In this document: piece after piece, positions 1 to 8,873 of the stretch
Layout: each line of letters opens with the position of its first letter
Position numbering within the stretch: position 1 is the stretch's first letter
Source of the DNA: Akkermansiaceae bacterium UBA956
Lineage (GTDB): Bacteria > Verrucomicrobiota > Verrucomicrobiia > Verrucomicrobiales > Akkermansiaceae
DNA: 48,226 nt
Assembly (NCBI GenBank): GCA_002293145.1
Contig: DBCO01000001.1
Span: 40,563-88,788 of the forward strand
Direction: 5' to 3'
The notes under the pieces: model-generated
What the model saw: the letters and a program-made list of their open reading frames with translations, nothing else
Databases searched by the model: none
Told to the model about the DNA's origin: nothing
Program-made: the position numbers and the translations under genes

Positions 1-17
1 CTCCTGCCTTCTTCTCA

Positions 18-71
18 ATTCTGATATTCTGATATTCTGATATTCTGATATTCTGATATTCTGATATTCTG
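18..71. repeat. Tandem octamer repeat ATTCTGAT
   Basis: The unit ATTCTGAT is repeated about 6.75 times in perfect register. It is flanked by a pyrimidine-rich stretch on the left and AT-rich DNA on the right. Eight-base periodicity means the array cannot encode a simple in-frame peptide repeat, and it lies outside any convincing gene. It looks like a simple-sequence repeat that can change length by slippage. The neighbouring weak reading frame on the minus strand ends just to its right, so any regulatory role is speculative. Confidence 0.9.
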
Positions 72-116
72 TTTCAATTTGCCTCCATCACGACTAATTT
101 CCCCATACTCTGGGAT

Positions 117-464
117 CTAGGCTAAATTAAAATTTTTGTAAGCCTGCCGATTGACCACTAGTTTCAGTTGCACCAGTGGATGAGGGCCAAGTTCAGGATA
201 CCCCATGATATTGGTCAATTTTTTCTGAGGAATGAGCGCAGCGGCTAACATCAACAACTGAATAACTGCACCTGTAAAGACGAGCACCGCCGTAGTGAGG
301 TGAGCTGACTTACTGACTGCGCATGCAGCGGCGAGGGCAAGTGCGATGGGCGATGGGCGTGATATAGCTCCAGCCATCAAGTGGGGAAAAGGGCAACAGC
401 AATTAAGGTATAGTGGGAAATGCGGCACCTTGCATATATTTGCTGAACAAACCGTTGCGAACAT
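117..464 (-). CDS. Small hydrophobic hypothetical protein (doubtful)
   Basis: This is an open frame of 115 codons. Its middle part, roughly residues 36-77, could form one or two membrane helices, and it has a polar C-terminal tail. A second possible start (M-A-G-A-I) lies at 377. Neither start has a Shine-Dalgarno sequence. I recognise no family, and the N-terminal 30 residues look non-coding (cysteine- and proline-rich). It may be the decayed end of a membrane protein or a chance frame. The 465-608 stretch beyond it holds nothing I can identify. Confidence 0.25.
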   Translation of the reverse strand: MFATVCSANICKVPHFPLYLNCCCPFPHLMAGAISRPSPIALALAAACAVSKSAHLTTAVLVFTGAVIQLLMLAAALIPQKKLTNIMGYPELGPHPLVQLKLVVNRQAYKNFNLA

Positions 465-608
465 CGCGCGGCAAGAGTCCTAAAGCGAATAGGGGAATAC
501 ACAAGCGATATAGACTGTTATTACAATGAACATACGCGCCAATGATGGCTTTGTCAGCATGGTCTTGGTGTGCAGCGAGCTACTTGTCAGTGTTGAAAGA
601 GAGTAATT

Positions 609-1700
609 CTAGTGCGCAGATTTCAGGTTAGTAATGTCCCACTCAGCGCGACCGATTTCGCGGTTGAGTTCGTTGAACTCGGCGACTTCGGCAGCGGTGA
701 AAAGTAAGCCGCCGTTGGCATCGGATTGCTTGCGCGCATTGGCTTCGAGCTGACCAGGGAGCATCGCATTTTCATTGCCATGACCAAGGATATCGTGGAT
801 CACGGCACTCAAGTTCTCGAGTTGGCTGCGACCTTGGGCGAAGTCATTTCCAGAAATGGCATCGGGATGGATGACTTGGAAATAGAAGGCTGAGGTGGAT
901 TTTTCGCCTTCGCAGGGGGCAGGACGGCCGCGATGTGTTGGCAAGGAACCACCGATCAGGCCGGCCATCAGTTCGTTGATCAGGGAGAGCCCGTAGCCTT
1001 TGTGCGCGCCGAATGGCAGCAGCGATGCAACGGCGTTTGGGTCGGTGGTTGGATTGCCGTCTTTGTCCACGGCTGCCCCAGGAGGCAGTTGCTTGCCTTC
1101 GCGTTTCAAAGCCTGCACGCGGCCCATGGCAACGGTGGAGGTGGCCCAGTCGATGACTAACGGAAATCCAGAAGCTGTCATCGTCGGGATGCCCCATGAA
1201 TGTGGATTTGTGCCGAGCGTGGGGAATTTTCCGCCAAAAGGAACCACCTCAGCGAGAGTGGAGGTGCAGTTGGTGTAAGCGATGTATCCGCGCTCTGCAG
1301 CTGCCATGACGTATCCGCCGCCCCAGAGGTAGTGGAAGGCATTGTCGATGGAGATCTGGGCGATACCGTATTGATCGGCAAGTTCGATGGCACGATCGAT
1401 CGCGCGATACGCAACACTTTGGCCGAGCTTTTTATTGGCATTCCAAGTTTCCGAAGCTGGAAATCGCGAGGGCAGGACTTCGATTTCTGCACCCGGCACG
1501 CAGCCACCAGTGGCCGAGCCGAAAAGATGATCCAAGTGCAGCGCCTTCAGCGCATGGTGCGTGCGAATGCCATGGCGCGCGGCCTCGGCAGCAAGGCGTG
1601 CTCCTTCTGCTGCTTCATCTACGGCATAGCCGCGATGCGTGTAAGCAGCGATGACGAGATCGTCGTGGTATTGACGTGGAATTACCAGAAATTCAGGCAT
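609..1700 (-). CDS. Malate/L-lactate dehydrogenase-family (Ldh_2) oxidoreductase
   Basis: The 363-residue product matches the Ldh_2 family of NAD(P)-dependent 2-hydroxyacid dehydrogenases. This family is structurally unrelated to classical LDH/MDH and includes malate, ureidoglycolate and 2,3-diketo-gulonate enzymes. Supporting features are the N-terminal G-I-R-T-H-H segment near residue 45, the G-T-N-P-H nucleotide-binding segment near residue 163, and the H-K-G-Y-G-L-S-L motif near residue 233. Length is normal for the family. The start is an ATG at 1700 without a clear Shine-Dalgarno. The substrate cannot be told from sequence. Sugar-acid genes nearby (gluconokinase, Gfo/Idh/MocA, isomerase) make a sugar-derived 2-keto or 2-hydroxy acid plausible, but this gene stands alone as a transcription unit. 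Confidence 0.88.
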   Translation of the reverse strand: MPEFLVIPRQYHDDLVIAAYTHRGYAVDEAAEGARLAAEAARHGIRTHHALKALHLDHLFGSATGGCVPGAEIEVLPSRFPASETWNANKKLGQSVAYRAIDRAIELADQYGIAQISIDNAFHYLWGGGYVMAAAERGYIAYTNCTSTLAEVVPFGGKFPTLGTNPHSWGIPTMTASGFPLVIDWATSTVAMGRVQALKREGKQLPPGAAVDKDGNPTTDPNAVASLLPFGAHKGYGLSLINELMAGLIGGSLPTHRGRPAPCEGEKSTSAFYFQVIHPDAISGNDFAQGRSQLENLSAVIHDILGHGNENAMLPGQLEANARKQSDANGGLLFTAAEVAEFNELNREIGRAEWDITNLKSAH

Positions 1701-1813
1701 GAGTTGTGGTGTGATAGAGCAGTAAGTGAGAGGGGAAAGATGGTTTGCAAGGGAGAGACTAGAAATTTTCTCGCTAGCTGTCCAGTGCCTATGTCCGTCA
1801 TAACGTTAACTTG

Positions 1814-2205
1814 CTAATTCACGCCATCGAATAACTCCGCGAGGGAGATGGACATGCCCGCTTCGGGCAAATGCAATACAGCGTCTAGGCTAGAGAGTGT
1901 TTCTGGGGTCCCGCTCACATCACCCGCAACAGGTTGGCAAATAATCATGCCATTGGGATAATAAAACGCCTCATCGTCCGAACCGAGATCAATTTGTAGT
2001 TTAAAATCACTGCCCGTGGGAAAGCAGGTTTTTCCGGAGAGTTGTCTTTTAGTCGTCTAAAAAAGTTCCCTGCGATCCGTTGATGATTCAGTGTGCCCCC
2101 AGACATCGCATAGACATGACCAGCGATGTATTCATGACGCATTTCAGAGACGATTTCTCCTTGAAGATACTCATCTCGTGGAATGGTTGTATTTGCAAGT
2201 TTCAT
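1814..2205 (-). pseudogene. Uma2 (DUF820) nuclease-like pseudogene, frameshifted and internally deleted
   Basis: The first 56 or so codons encode a typical Uma2/DUF820 N terminus: E-Y-L-Q-G-E-I, R-H-E-Y-I-A-G-H-V-Y-A-M-S-G-G and N-H-x-R-I-A-G-N. After an A5 run near 2028-2034 the frame is lost. The next frame continues with C-F-P-T-G-S-D-F-K-L-Q and F-Y-Y-P-N-G-M-I, as expected for the family, and runs to a TAG at 1814-1816. Adding one A to the run restores a single frame, so this is a homopolymer slip. Even then the middle of the domain is missing: the sequence goes from the F-Y-Y-P segment directly to the C-terminal L-S-x-L-D-A-V-L-x-L-P / L-A-E-L-F segment. Intact relatives have about 180-200 residues. 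The catalytic core is therefore lost and the gene is dead. Confidence 0.8.
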
Positions 2206-2382
2206 ACTCGTGTAGGCGTTAATACCATTAAAAAATTCTCGTGCAAGTCGTTAAATGAATAAGCTGTGTGACGCGGTACGGTGTGCATTCATTCTTCTGC
2301 TGACGAATCGCAAATAAGGTTAGACAGTTTTTGATGAATGCTGGTCTTATCTTGAATGGATGAGAATAAAATTCCCTTTTCC

Positions 2383-2871
2383 TTATTCTTCGTTGATAAT
2401 TTTTTCTACCATCTCCTCGGGTGTGAGGCCGATGTTGAGGGTGAGGGCGTCGGTGGGGATTTCGAGTGTGGCGAGTTGGCTAGCTAACAGGGCGGGGGGC
2501 ATAAAGTGGTTTTTTCTTGATTGGAGGCGCTCGGTGAGTTGTTCGGGGCTGCCGTGGAGCAGGATAATTCTGAGATCGGGGCAGGCTAGGAGCAGGATGA
2601 TACGGTAGCTTTCTTTAAGCGCAGAACAGGCCAAGACAAAGGATGGTGTGCTGCGAATGTTGTCGGCGATGGCGTTGAGCCATGGTTGGCGATCGTTGTC
2701 ATCGAGAGGGATGCCTTGGCTCATTTTTTCGCGATTGGCCGCTGGGTGGAAGTCATCAGCATCAAAAAAGACTATGCCTAACGAATCGGCCAGTGCTTTA
2801 CCAATCGTCGTTTTCCCCGAACCACAGACGCCCATGACGAGGAAGCGTTTCGTTAGTTTCGGGGAAATCAT
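2383..2871 (-). CDS. gntK: Gluconokinase
   Basis: This 162-residue P-loop kinase phosphorylates D-gluconate to 6-phosphogluconate, feeding the pentose-phosphate or Entner-Doudoroff route. The Walker A motif G-V-C-G-S-G-K-T is at residues 14-21. It is followed by F-F-D-A-D-D-F-H-P and the M-S-x-G-I-P-L-D-D-x-D-R-x-P-W-L signature that separates gluconokinases from shikimate kinases. The C-A-L-K-x-x-Y-R and K-x-H-F-M lid segments are also present. Length is normal. The ATG at 2871 is the natural start. It is not in an obvious operon, but other sugar-acid genes lie just beyond it on the same strand. Confidence 0.93.
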   Translation of the reverse strand: MISPKLTKRFLVMGVCGSGKTTIGKALADSLGIVFFDADDFHPAANREKMSQGIPLDDNDRQPWLNAIADNIRSTPSFVLACSALKESYRIILLLACPDLRIILLHGSPEQLTERLQSRKNHFMPPALLASQLATLEIPTDALTLNIGLTPEEMVEKIINEE

Positions 2872-2937
2872 TATGACGACGGATTGTAAGGATTTTTGAG
2901 CTTCAAATCTTATGTCTTATGTCTGAAAGTCTTACTG

Positions 2938-3810
2938 CTACTTCCAAATCTCCGCGACTATTGCCTCAATTTTTTTGCCGTAGGTGATATAGGAGTCATA
3001 GCATTGCTGCCAATCGACTTGGGATTGATCTTTGACGTGGAAAACCGTGGCGACGTGTGGTTCGATGGCGATGTAGCCGTCGTAGCCGATGTCTTTGGCA
3101 TCTGAGAGAATTTCACGCACGTAGCCTTCGCCTTCGCCTGGCCAGCAGTAGATGGGTTCTTCACCGGGGTTGGCGGGGTATTGACAGTCTTTGATGTGGA
3201 TGTGCACTACGTGATCGCGTACTGCCTTCCAGAAATCGAAGGCATTTTGCCAAGGAAATGGCTCGGCGGCGGAGCGATCGAGTTGGAAGATGGGATTTCC
3301 GGTGTCGAACACCAATTTCAGGCCCGGCACTTCTTCGATGAGTCGAAGGCTGTGAGCGGAGGAGAAGCCGCCCCAGTTCATACAGTTTTCGTGGGCGGCG
3401 GTGATGTCGGCATCGGCAAAGCGTGTGACGATTTCGCGCATACGGCGGAAGCGTTCTTGCTCCTGTTGATCATCGCCCCACGGCTCTTGCGCGTAGGACA
3501 TGATGCGCACGAGCTTAGTGCCGAGACGATGCATGCGCGGGATAGCTCGCTCAATTTCTGCGAGAGTGACGTCGAAGTCGCCAGTGATTTTTTTGCCCCA
3601 GTTGCCAATTAACGAGCCAAACTCAGGGACGCGCATCCCGGCGGCGTCGAGTGTGTCGGCGATGACATCAAAAGTCTCTTGCGGAACTTCGTGGAGGTTG
3701 ACGCCATCGATGCCACGAGCGGAAAGATTTTTCCATCCGAGTTCTTGAGTGGCTTGAATTTGCTTGGCAAGCGAGCGGCCCGCTTCATCGGAAAATCCTG
3801 TGAGTTGCAT
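2938..3810 (-). CDS. Sugar phosphate isomerase/epimerase-like TIM-barrel protein
   Basis: The 290-residue product resembles the AP-endonuclease-2-like (xylose isomerase-like) TIM-barrel family, which contains IolE/IolI, hydroxypyruvate isomerase and sugar epimerases. Visible metal-site segments are A-H-E-N-C near residue 139, V-F-D-T-G-N near residue 168, V-H-I-H-I-K-D near residue 197 and A-I-E-P-H near residue 248. These supply the His, Glu and Asp metal ligands expected for the fold. It starts 14 nt downstream of the Gfo/Idh/MocA gene stop on the same strand, so the two are very probably cotranscribed. That pairing is common in inositol and uncommon-sugar catabolism. The exact substrate is unknown. 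Confidence 0.82.
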   Translation of the reverse strand: MQLTGFSDEAGRSLAKQIQATQELGWKNLSARGIDGVNLHEVPQETFDVIADTLDAAGMRVPEFGSLIGNWGKKITGDFDVTLAEIERAIPRMHRLGTKLVRIMSYAQEPWGDDQQEQERFRRMREIVTRFADADITAAHENCMNWGGFSSAHSLRLIEEVPGLKLVFDTGNPIFQLDRSAAEPFPWQNAFDFWKAVRDHVVHIHIKDCQYPANPGEEPIYCWPGEGEGYVREILSDAKDIGYDGYIAIEPHVATVFHVKDQSQVDWQQCYDSYITYGKKIEAIVAEIWK

Positions 3811-3824
3811 GAGTAAAAATTTGG

Positions 3825-4868
3825 TTATAGTGTAACACGGATGCCACCTTCACGAGCGGAACGGTAAACGGCATTGATCACAGCGACGGCTTTGCGGGCC
3901 TCGCTGGCATCGACGGCGCAGGGTCGATTTTCGCGAATGGCCTCGACGACTTCTTGGAAATTGCGGCGATGTCCTTCAAAGTTGATCGCTGACGGATCGT
4001 TGGCGCCAAGACCTTTGGCGGAGCCTTGCATCAAGGTTTCGCGGATCTCTGCGTCTTCGTCTTTGGCTTCGGCGAAGTCCCACACCTTGAATGATTCATC
4101 GGCGAGAAATGCCGATCCTGTGGTGCCGCAGACTTGAACTTCTGCAGGGTGTCCGGTGGATGACCAGCAGCAAGTGGATGCCTCCAGAACGCCACGCGCA
4201 CCGTTGGCAAATTCGAGAATCGCTACGCAGGAGTCTTCGACCTCGATGCGTTCGTGCGCCAGCAATGCGGTGGATGCGGTGACAGCAATCACAGGACCAG
4301 CGATGTGGATGAGTTGATCAACGGTGTGAACGCCTTGGTTCATCAATGCCCCACCGCCATCGAGCGCCCATGTGCCGCGCCAAGCTCCGGAATCATAGTA
4401 TTCCTGAGTGCGCCACCATTTGACGTAAGCCGAGGCTGAGGTGATTTTGCCAAAGCGTTCTTCGCTGCTGGCTTTTTTGAATGCCACGATGGCTGGTTGA
4501 AAGCGGCGATTGAGCACGGCGGAAAGTGTTTTGCCGGCAGCGGCAGCAGCGGCAACCATTTCATCGATGCGTTCAGTCGTGATCTCTAACGGTTTTTCGC
4601 AAATCACATGCTTGCCCGCTTGTAATGCGGCGATGGCGGGATCGCGGTGCGCGCCTGAGGGAGTGCCGATGGTGACGACTTCTAGCTCGGGATCGGCGAG
4701 GAATTCTTCGAAGCTCGAATACGCTTTGCAGCCATACTCGGCGGCGAGTTTTTCGGCGCTTTCCGCACGCAAATCGAATACTGAGTGAAGTTCTCCATCG
4801 GCCATGGCTCCAATTGCTTTGGCATGAAAATGCCCAATCATTCCTGCTCCAATAATTCCAAATTTCAT
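3825..4868 (-). CDS. Gfo/Idh/MocA-family NAD(P)-dependent oxidoreductase
   Basis: The 347-residue product has an N-terminal Rossmann fold (G-I-I-G-A-G-M-I-G, residues 4-12) and the family's C-E-K-P-L segment (E-K-P), which carries the active-site lysine. The C-terminal alpha/beta domain contains G-G-G-A-L-M-N-Q-G-V-H-T-V-D, including the conserved histidine. I place the start at the ATG at 4868 because it sits directly before the first beta strand. A TTG 13 codons upstream would add an unlikely leader. Members oxidise sugars or cyclitols such as myo-inositol and glucose derivatives. The adjacent isomerase-like gene suggests a two-step sugar conversion. Substrate undetermined. Confidence 0.88.
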   Translation of the reverse strand: MKFGIIGAGMIGHFHAKAIGAMADGELHSVFDLRAESAEKLAAEYGCKAYSSFEEFLADPELEVVTIGTPSGAHRDPAIAALQAGKHVICEKPLEITTERIDEMVAAAAAAGKTLSAVLNRRFQPAIVAFKKASSEERFGKITSASAYVKWWRTQEYYDSGAWRGTWALDGGGALMNQGVHTVDQLIHIAGPVIAVTASTALLAHERIEVEDSCVAILEFANGARGVLEASTCCWSSTGHPAEVQVCGTTGSAFLADESFKVWDFAEAKDEDAEIRETLMQGSAKGLGANDPSAINFEGHRRNFQEVVEAIRENRPCAVDASEARKAVAVINAVYRSAREGGIRVTL

Positions 4869-5009
4869 TGTGGGCAGAACACTGGCAGCTTTACCGAAGG
4901 CTGTCAAAAAATATGTATGACAGCGCAGGGGGAATTGCAGAAATACTAGTCGAACAATAAAGAGTCCGATGGTAGAAAACTAGATTACAAAGACGTGGTA
5001 AGGGTAAGT

Positions 5010-5234
5010 TCAATGCACTGACCATCCTGAATTTTTATGATGAGCTAGTTTTTCTTCTTCTCTAATTCCTATGAATACTGAATCTCTTGATGTTTGGACA
5101 TAGCGGTGCAGAACAAGTTTGCTTGATTTACTCGCATAGGAGCGATTGATCATACCTGATATTTGACCGCCACTCACAAGCATTAGTGCAATAAGAAACT
5201 GCACGATATGGATGGTGAAAATGATTCGGATCAT
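5010..5234 (-). CDS. Possible small membrane protein downstream of speA
   Basis: This 74-codon frame begins with a hydrophobic segment (residues 3-22) that could be a signal anchor. A basic, polar tail follows. It starts 13 nt after the speA stop codon on the same strand, so it could be the last gene of that transcript. No family is recognised and there is no clear Shine-Dalgarno. It sits in a stretch of about 380 bases (4869-5246) that is otherwise without a gene; apart from this frame I see nothing there. Confidence 0.3.
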   Translation of the reverse strand: MIRIIFTIHIVQFLIALMLVSGGQISGMINRSYASKSSKLVLHRYVQTSRDSVFIGIREEEKLAHHKNSGWSVH

Positions 5235-5246
5235 TCGAGAAAATCT

Positions 5247-7208
5247 TCAACTCTCGAAATACGTGTAACCGCTCAGACCATCGCGGAAAAGGTCCATCAC
5301 CTCGCGGCGTTCGCGCGGGGAAATATTGCCTTTGCTCACTGCCTGTTCAGCGAAATTTCGGAAGCGACCGACGAGTTCTTTGGTGTCGTATTCGACGTAG
5401 CTTAAGACATCTGCCACGGTGTCGCCTTCGACTTCGTGAGTATAAACGGGTTTGCCATTTTCCATGTGGACGCCGACGACGTGAGTGTCACCTAACAAGT
5501 TATGCAGGTCGCCCAAGGTTTCTTGGTAAGCGCCGACAAGGAATACCGCCAAGTAGTAGGGAGTGCCTTGCTTGAATTCGTGTAGGGGGAGGATTTTTGC
5601 CACATCTTCACGATCGATGAAGCGGTCAATTTTGCCATCGCAGTCGCAGGTTATGTCGGCGATCACAGCGCGATGTCGAGGACGTTCTTCGAGTCGATGA
5701 ATCGGCATGACAGGGAAAAGTTGGTCAATGGCCCATGAATCGGGTACACTCTGGAATAAGCTGAAGTTTCCGTAATAGAAATCGGTGAGCGAGGAGGAGA
5801 GCTCGCGCAAGTCTTCCGGGATGTCATCCATGTCGGTGAGCAATTTAGAAACGCGGGTGAGGATGTGCCAGGACCAAGCCTCGCCGAGACCGCGCTCGCG
5901 CAGGGTGGCATTGCCGTGGAAAAATTGAGCACGGAGTTGATCGCGGTAGTAGAGAGCATCGTTCACGCATTCTTGCAGGTTTTTCTTGCAGAGAACGCGG
6001 TTAACCTCGATGAGATTTTTTAGTTGATCATGGGGATTTTCGGGCGTTGCAGGTTCCTCATCCGAGGACTGCACACTAGTCACATCGAGAATGTTGAACA
6101 CTAAGACAGAGTAGTAGGAAACAACAGCGCGACCTGACTCAGAGATGATATTTGGGTGGGTGATTTCGGCTTTATTGCAGATGCTGGCAATGGTTTCGAT
6201 GATGTCAGCACAATACTCGGAGATGGAGTAGTTGCATGAGGAGGTGAAATTCGTGTGAGAGCCATCGTAGTCGACGGCGAGGCCACCACCGATGTCAAGA
6301 ATTCCCATCGGCGCACCTTCGCGCACGAGATCGCAGTACATGCGCACGGCTTCTGTGGCACCCTCACGAATCGAAGCAATGTTTGGAATCTGCGAGCCTT
6401 GGTGGTAGTGCAGCATTTTCATGCAATCGAGATAATCGGCAGCCTTGAGTTTGTCGACAACCTCGATGACTTGCGCGGCATTGAGTCCAAAAACGGATTT
6501 ATCACCGGCGGAATCTTGCCAGTGGCCGGAGCCGCGGGTGGCGAGTCGGACGCGGACGCCGAGGTTGGGGCGGATGCCGAGTGCTTTCGAGCGGCTGATG
6601 ATCGAGTGCAGTTCGCTGGGCATTTCGAGAACGAGAATGACACGAAGTCCCATTTTTTGTGCATGCAGGGCGAGGTCGATGAATTCTTCATCCTTGTAGC
6701 CGTTGCAAATAATGTAGGCCTCGGGATCGTGCATGTGCGCGAGGGCAGCGATCAATTCTGGTTTAGAGCCCGCTTCGAGACCGTAGTGGAATTGTTTGCC
6801 AAACTCGGTGATTTCCTCGATGACTTGACGCTGTTGGTTGACCTTGATCGGGTAGACACCACGGTAAGAGCCTTGGTATTTTGTGTCTTTGATGGCTTTG
6901 TGGAAAGAATGGTTCAGCTCAGCGATGCGCGAGTGCAGGAGATCACGAAAACGCAAGAGAACGGGGAGCTGAGTGCCTCGATCCGAGAGGCCATCGACGA
7001 TGTTTTTCAGGCTGATGTCAAAATGTTCGTCGTTTTCGGATAAACGAACGGTAACGTCTCCGGAGCGGGAAATATCAAAATATCCATGGCCCCAGTCATC
7101 GATTCCGTAGAGTTCTGCGGATTTGCTAGTTGACCAGCCTTTTAAGGTTTTGGTGGTGGACTCGCGTTGGGGCGACTTTTTTTTCTTTTTTGAAGAATAT
7201 GTGGACAT
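5247..7208 (-). CDS. speA: Biosynthetic arginine decarboxylase
   Basis: This PLP enzyme (fold III) converts arginine to agmatine, the first step of the agmatine route to putrescine and spermidine. The 653-residue length matches SpeA. The PLP lysine lies in Y-P-I-K-V-N-Q near residue 122. Other markers are M-L-H-Y-H-Q-G-S-Q, the glycine loop I-L-D-I-G-G-G-L-A-V-D-Y and the C-terminal active-site segment D-I-T-C-D-C-D-G-K-I-D. I choose the ATG at 7208 (M-S-T-Y-S-S followed by a five-lysine run). A start 18 codons further up would add an unrelated leader. The lysine-rich N terminus before the W-x-x-x-x-S-A-x-L-Y-G-I-D-x-W-G segment is family-typical except for the homopolymer run. Confidence 0.96.
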   Translation of the reverse strand: MSTYSSKKKKKSPQRESTTKTLKGWSTSKSAELYGIDDWGHGYFDISRSGDVTVRLSENDEHFDISLKNIVDGLSDRGTQLPVLLRFRDLLHSRIAELNHSFHKAIKDTKYQGSYRGVYPIKVNQQRQVIEEITEFGKQFHYGLEAGSKPELIAALAHMHDPEAYIICNGYKDEEFIDLALHAQKMGLRVILVLEMPSELHSIISRSKALGIRPNLGVRVRLATRGSGHWQDSAGDKSVFGLNAAQVIEVVDKLKAADYLDCMKMLHYHQGSQIPNIASIREGATEAVRMYCDLVREGAPMGILDIGGGLAVDYDGSHTNFTSSCNYSISEYCADIIETIASICNKAEITHPNIISESGRAVVSYYSVLVFNILDVTSVQSSDEEPATPENPHDQLKNLIEVNRVLCKKNLQECVNDALYYRDQLRAQFFHGNATLRERGLGEAWSWHILTRVSKLLTDMDDIPEDLRELSSSLTDFYYGNFSLFQSVPDSWAIDQLFPVMPIHRLEERPRHRAVIADITCDCDGKIDRFIDREDVAKILPLHEFKQGTPYYLAVFLVGAYQETLGDLHNLLGDTHVVGVHMENGKPVYTHEVEGDTVADVLSYVEYDTKELVGRFRNFAEQAVSKGNISPRERREVMDLFRDGLSGYTYFES

Positions 7209-7311
7209 TAAGGTTCGAGCGGGTAGAAGCAGATGTATCGTTGATAATGCAGGCGATAGCAAAGAAAAATTGCGCGCGGGGAAAAAATGTCACGCACAAC
7301 TGGGTGGGTAA

Positions 7312-7953
7312 TTATGGCTGCGGAGCGGCATCCGTGGCGGTGCTTGGCTCAGAAGGAGAAGGTGTTTCGATGACTTTGCCCTTTTCTGAAATGGAATTCA
7401 GCAATCCCTGGTTGGTTTCTTTCTTGTGGCGAATGGATAGGCCGACGTAGAAAGCCAGAGCAGCCAGAATCAAGAATACGAGCGTCATCACGAAGCCAAT
7501 AGCTGGGTTCGGAGTTTGCAATTGAGGCTGCAAGGCAGGGCGGCGCACTGGCTGTGGACGTGGTAATTGACGCTTGGGGGCTATTTGAGGAATGGAATCC
7601 TCGGCGACAATCGGCGATGGTGCGGATTGTTTTTCACTGGCGAGAATGGCTTTTTCCTCATCGGTCAAGGTGAAGTCAAATGCTACATCTCCGAGTTTCA
7701 CGGTCATGCCATCGTGCAGCGGGATGATAGCCAAACGCAAGCCATCGTGTTTGGTGCCATTGGTGGAATCGAGGTCGCGAATTTGATAGCCTCCGCCGGT
7801 GCGTTCCATGACTGCGTGGCGGACAGAGACGGAGCCACAGTTGATGGCGATGTCATTGTCAGAACCACGGCCCAATTGCACGGCTTGGCGATCCAGTTGA
7901 AAGCGATAGGGTTGTGGGGTTTGGTCCGGAACGGTAATAATAACGCGTGGCAT
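7312..7953 (-). CDS. FHA-domain membrane protein
   Basis: The 213-residue product has an N-terminal FHA phosphothreonine-binding domain (about residues 15-95) with the canonical L-G-R-G-S-D-N-D-I, S-V-R-H-A and D-L-D-S-T-N-G-T motifs. A proline- and glutamine-rich linker follows (about 105-150), then one transmembrane helix (about 153-175) and a short polar tail. The topology is C-tail anchored, with the FHA domain presumably cytoplasmic. Such proteins read out Ser/Thr kinase signalling, but no kinase gene is in this window. It lies 103 nt upstream of the speA start on the same strand, and the two may be independent. The start is the ATG at 7953. Confidence 0.85.
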   Translation of the reverse strand: MPRVIITVPDQTPQPYRFQLDRQAVQLGRGSDNDIAINCGSVSVRHAVMERTGGGYQIRDLDSTNGTKHDGLRLAIIPLHDGMTVKLGDVAFDFTLTDEEKAILASEKQSAPSPIVAEDSIPQIAPKRQLPRPQPVRRPALQPQLQTPNPAIGFVMTLVFLILAALAFYVGLSIRHKKETNQGLLNSISEKGKVIETPSPSEPSTATDAAPQP

Positions 7954-8083
7954 GATGAGGATACGGTGGTTTCACAGGATTTATAACGATTTTTTTTCGC
8001 CAAGGTAAATCCCAATTTTCAAAATCTCACTTTTTCTTGATGCCGCCTGAAAGTTATCATCGAGCCAGAGGGTATTTGGTCGC

Positions 8084-8821
8084 ATGAAATGGCTGATTTT
8101 ACTGATTCAGGGAGTAATGATCGCGGCGGCAAGTGGGTTGACAGTGATGACTTGGAACATTCATCGTTGTGTCGGGGCAGACGAAAAAATGGACATCGCA
8201 CGTGTGGCTGAGTTCATTCGCAATCAGAATCCTGCTGTGGTTGTGATCCAAGAAGTTGATCAAGGAACGCAGCGCAGTCGAGGGGTGAAGCAAGCCGATG
8301 AGTTGGCGAAATTATTGGGATGGAAGGTATTTTTTGGCAAAGCGATTGATTTTCAGGGAGGAGAATACGGGCAGGCGATTTTGTCGCCGATGCAGCTGGA
8401 AAATCCGCGAGTGATTCGACTCTCTGAAGAAGGCGAAGCGCGGATCGCGGTGGTGGCTGATGTGATGCATCGCGGCGAACGATTCACTATTATGGGGGTG
8501 CATTTGGATGTCGGAGGTGGTGAGCGTCGATTGCGCGAGGCGAAGGTTTTGTTAGGAGATTTGGCGAAAAACAAAGGGTGTATTGTGGTCGCAGGGGACT
8601 GGAATGAAGAACCTGATCAGGGGGTGGGTGAACTGCTGCGCAAGGCGAGCTTTGTAATGCAGTTGAAAAAAGGTAATGTGGAGACTTGTCCCGAAGATCA
8701 GCCGAAGCTAGAAATTGATCATTTCTGGGCTCGCGGATGTAAGACGATGGGACAAGCTTTTGTGCTAGAGGACAGCAAGGCCTCCGATCATCGGGCGGTG
8801 CTTTGCAAGTTTGCCGATTGA
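8084..8821 (+). CDS. Secreted endonuclease/exonuclease/phosphatase (EEP) family protein
   Basis: The 245-residue product begins with a hydrophobic signal-like segment (residues 1-18). It then carries the EEP metal-dependent hydrolase fold: T-W-N-I-H near residue 23, V-V-I-Q-E-V-D near residue 53 (metal-binding Glu), V-A-G-D-W-N-E-E (Asp-x-Asn) and the final S-D-H-R-A-V catalytic Asp-His pair. The family includes DNase I, sphingomyelinases and inositol phosphatases, so the substrate is open. Export suggests an extracellular or periplasmic nuclease or phosphatase. It is divergent from the FHA gene across a 130-nt spacer. Confidence 0.85.
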   Translation: MKWLILLIQGVMIAAASGLTVMTWNIHRCVGADEKMDIARVAEFIRNQNPAVVVIQEVDQGTQRSRGVKQADELAKLLGWKVFFGKAIDFQGGEYGQAILSPMQLENPRVIRLSEEGEARIAVVADVMHRGERFTIMGVHLDVGGGERRLREAKVLLGDLAKNKGCIVVAGDWNEEPDQGVGELLRKASFVMQLKKGNVETCPEDQPKLEIDHFWARGCKTMGQAFVLEDSKASDHRAVLCKFAD

Positions 8822-8873
8822 TCGATTTTGGTGCTTTCGTCTTGCCATGAGCAGCGAGAGGAGAAAGGATTGT

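Noticed and set aside
18..71. Octamer array considered as an origin-of-replication iteron set
   Set aside because: No DnaA boxes, AT-rich unwinding region or replication-initiation gene are next to it, and the unit is short and uninterrupted.
6255..7043. Long open frame of 262 codons on the plus strand opposite speA
   Set aside because: It is fully antisense to a well-conserved gene, has no motif or start signal, and is explained by codon usage of speA.
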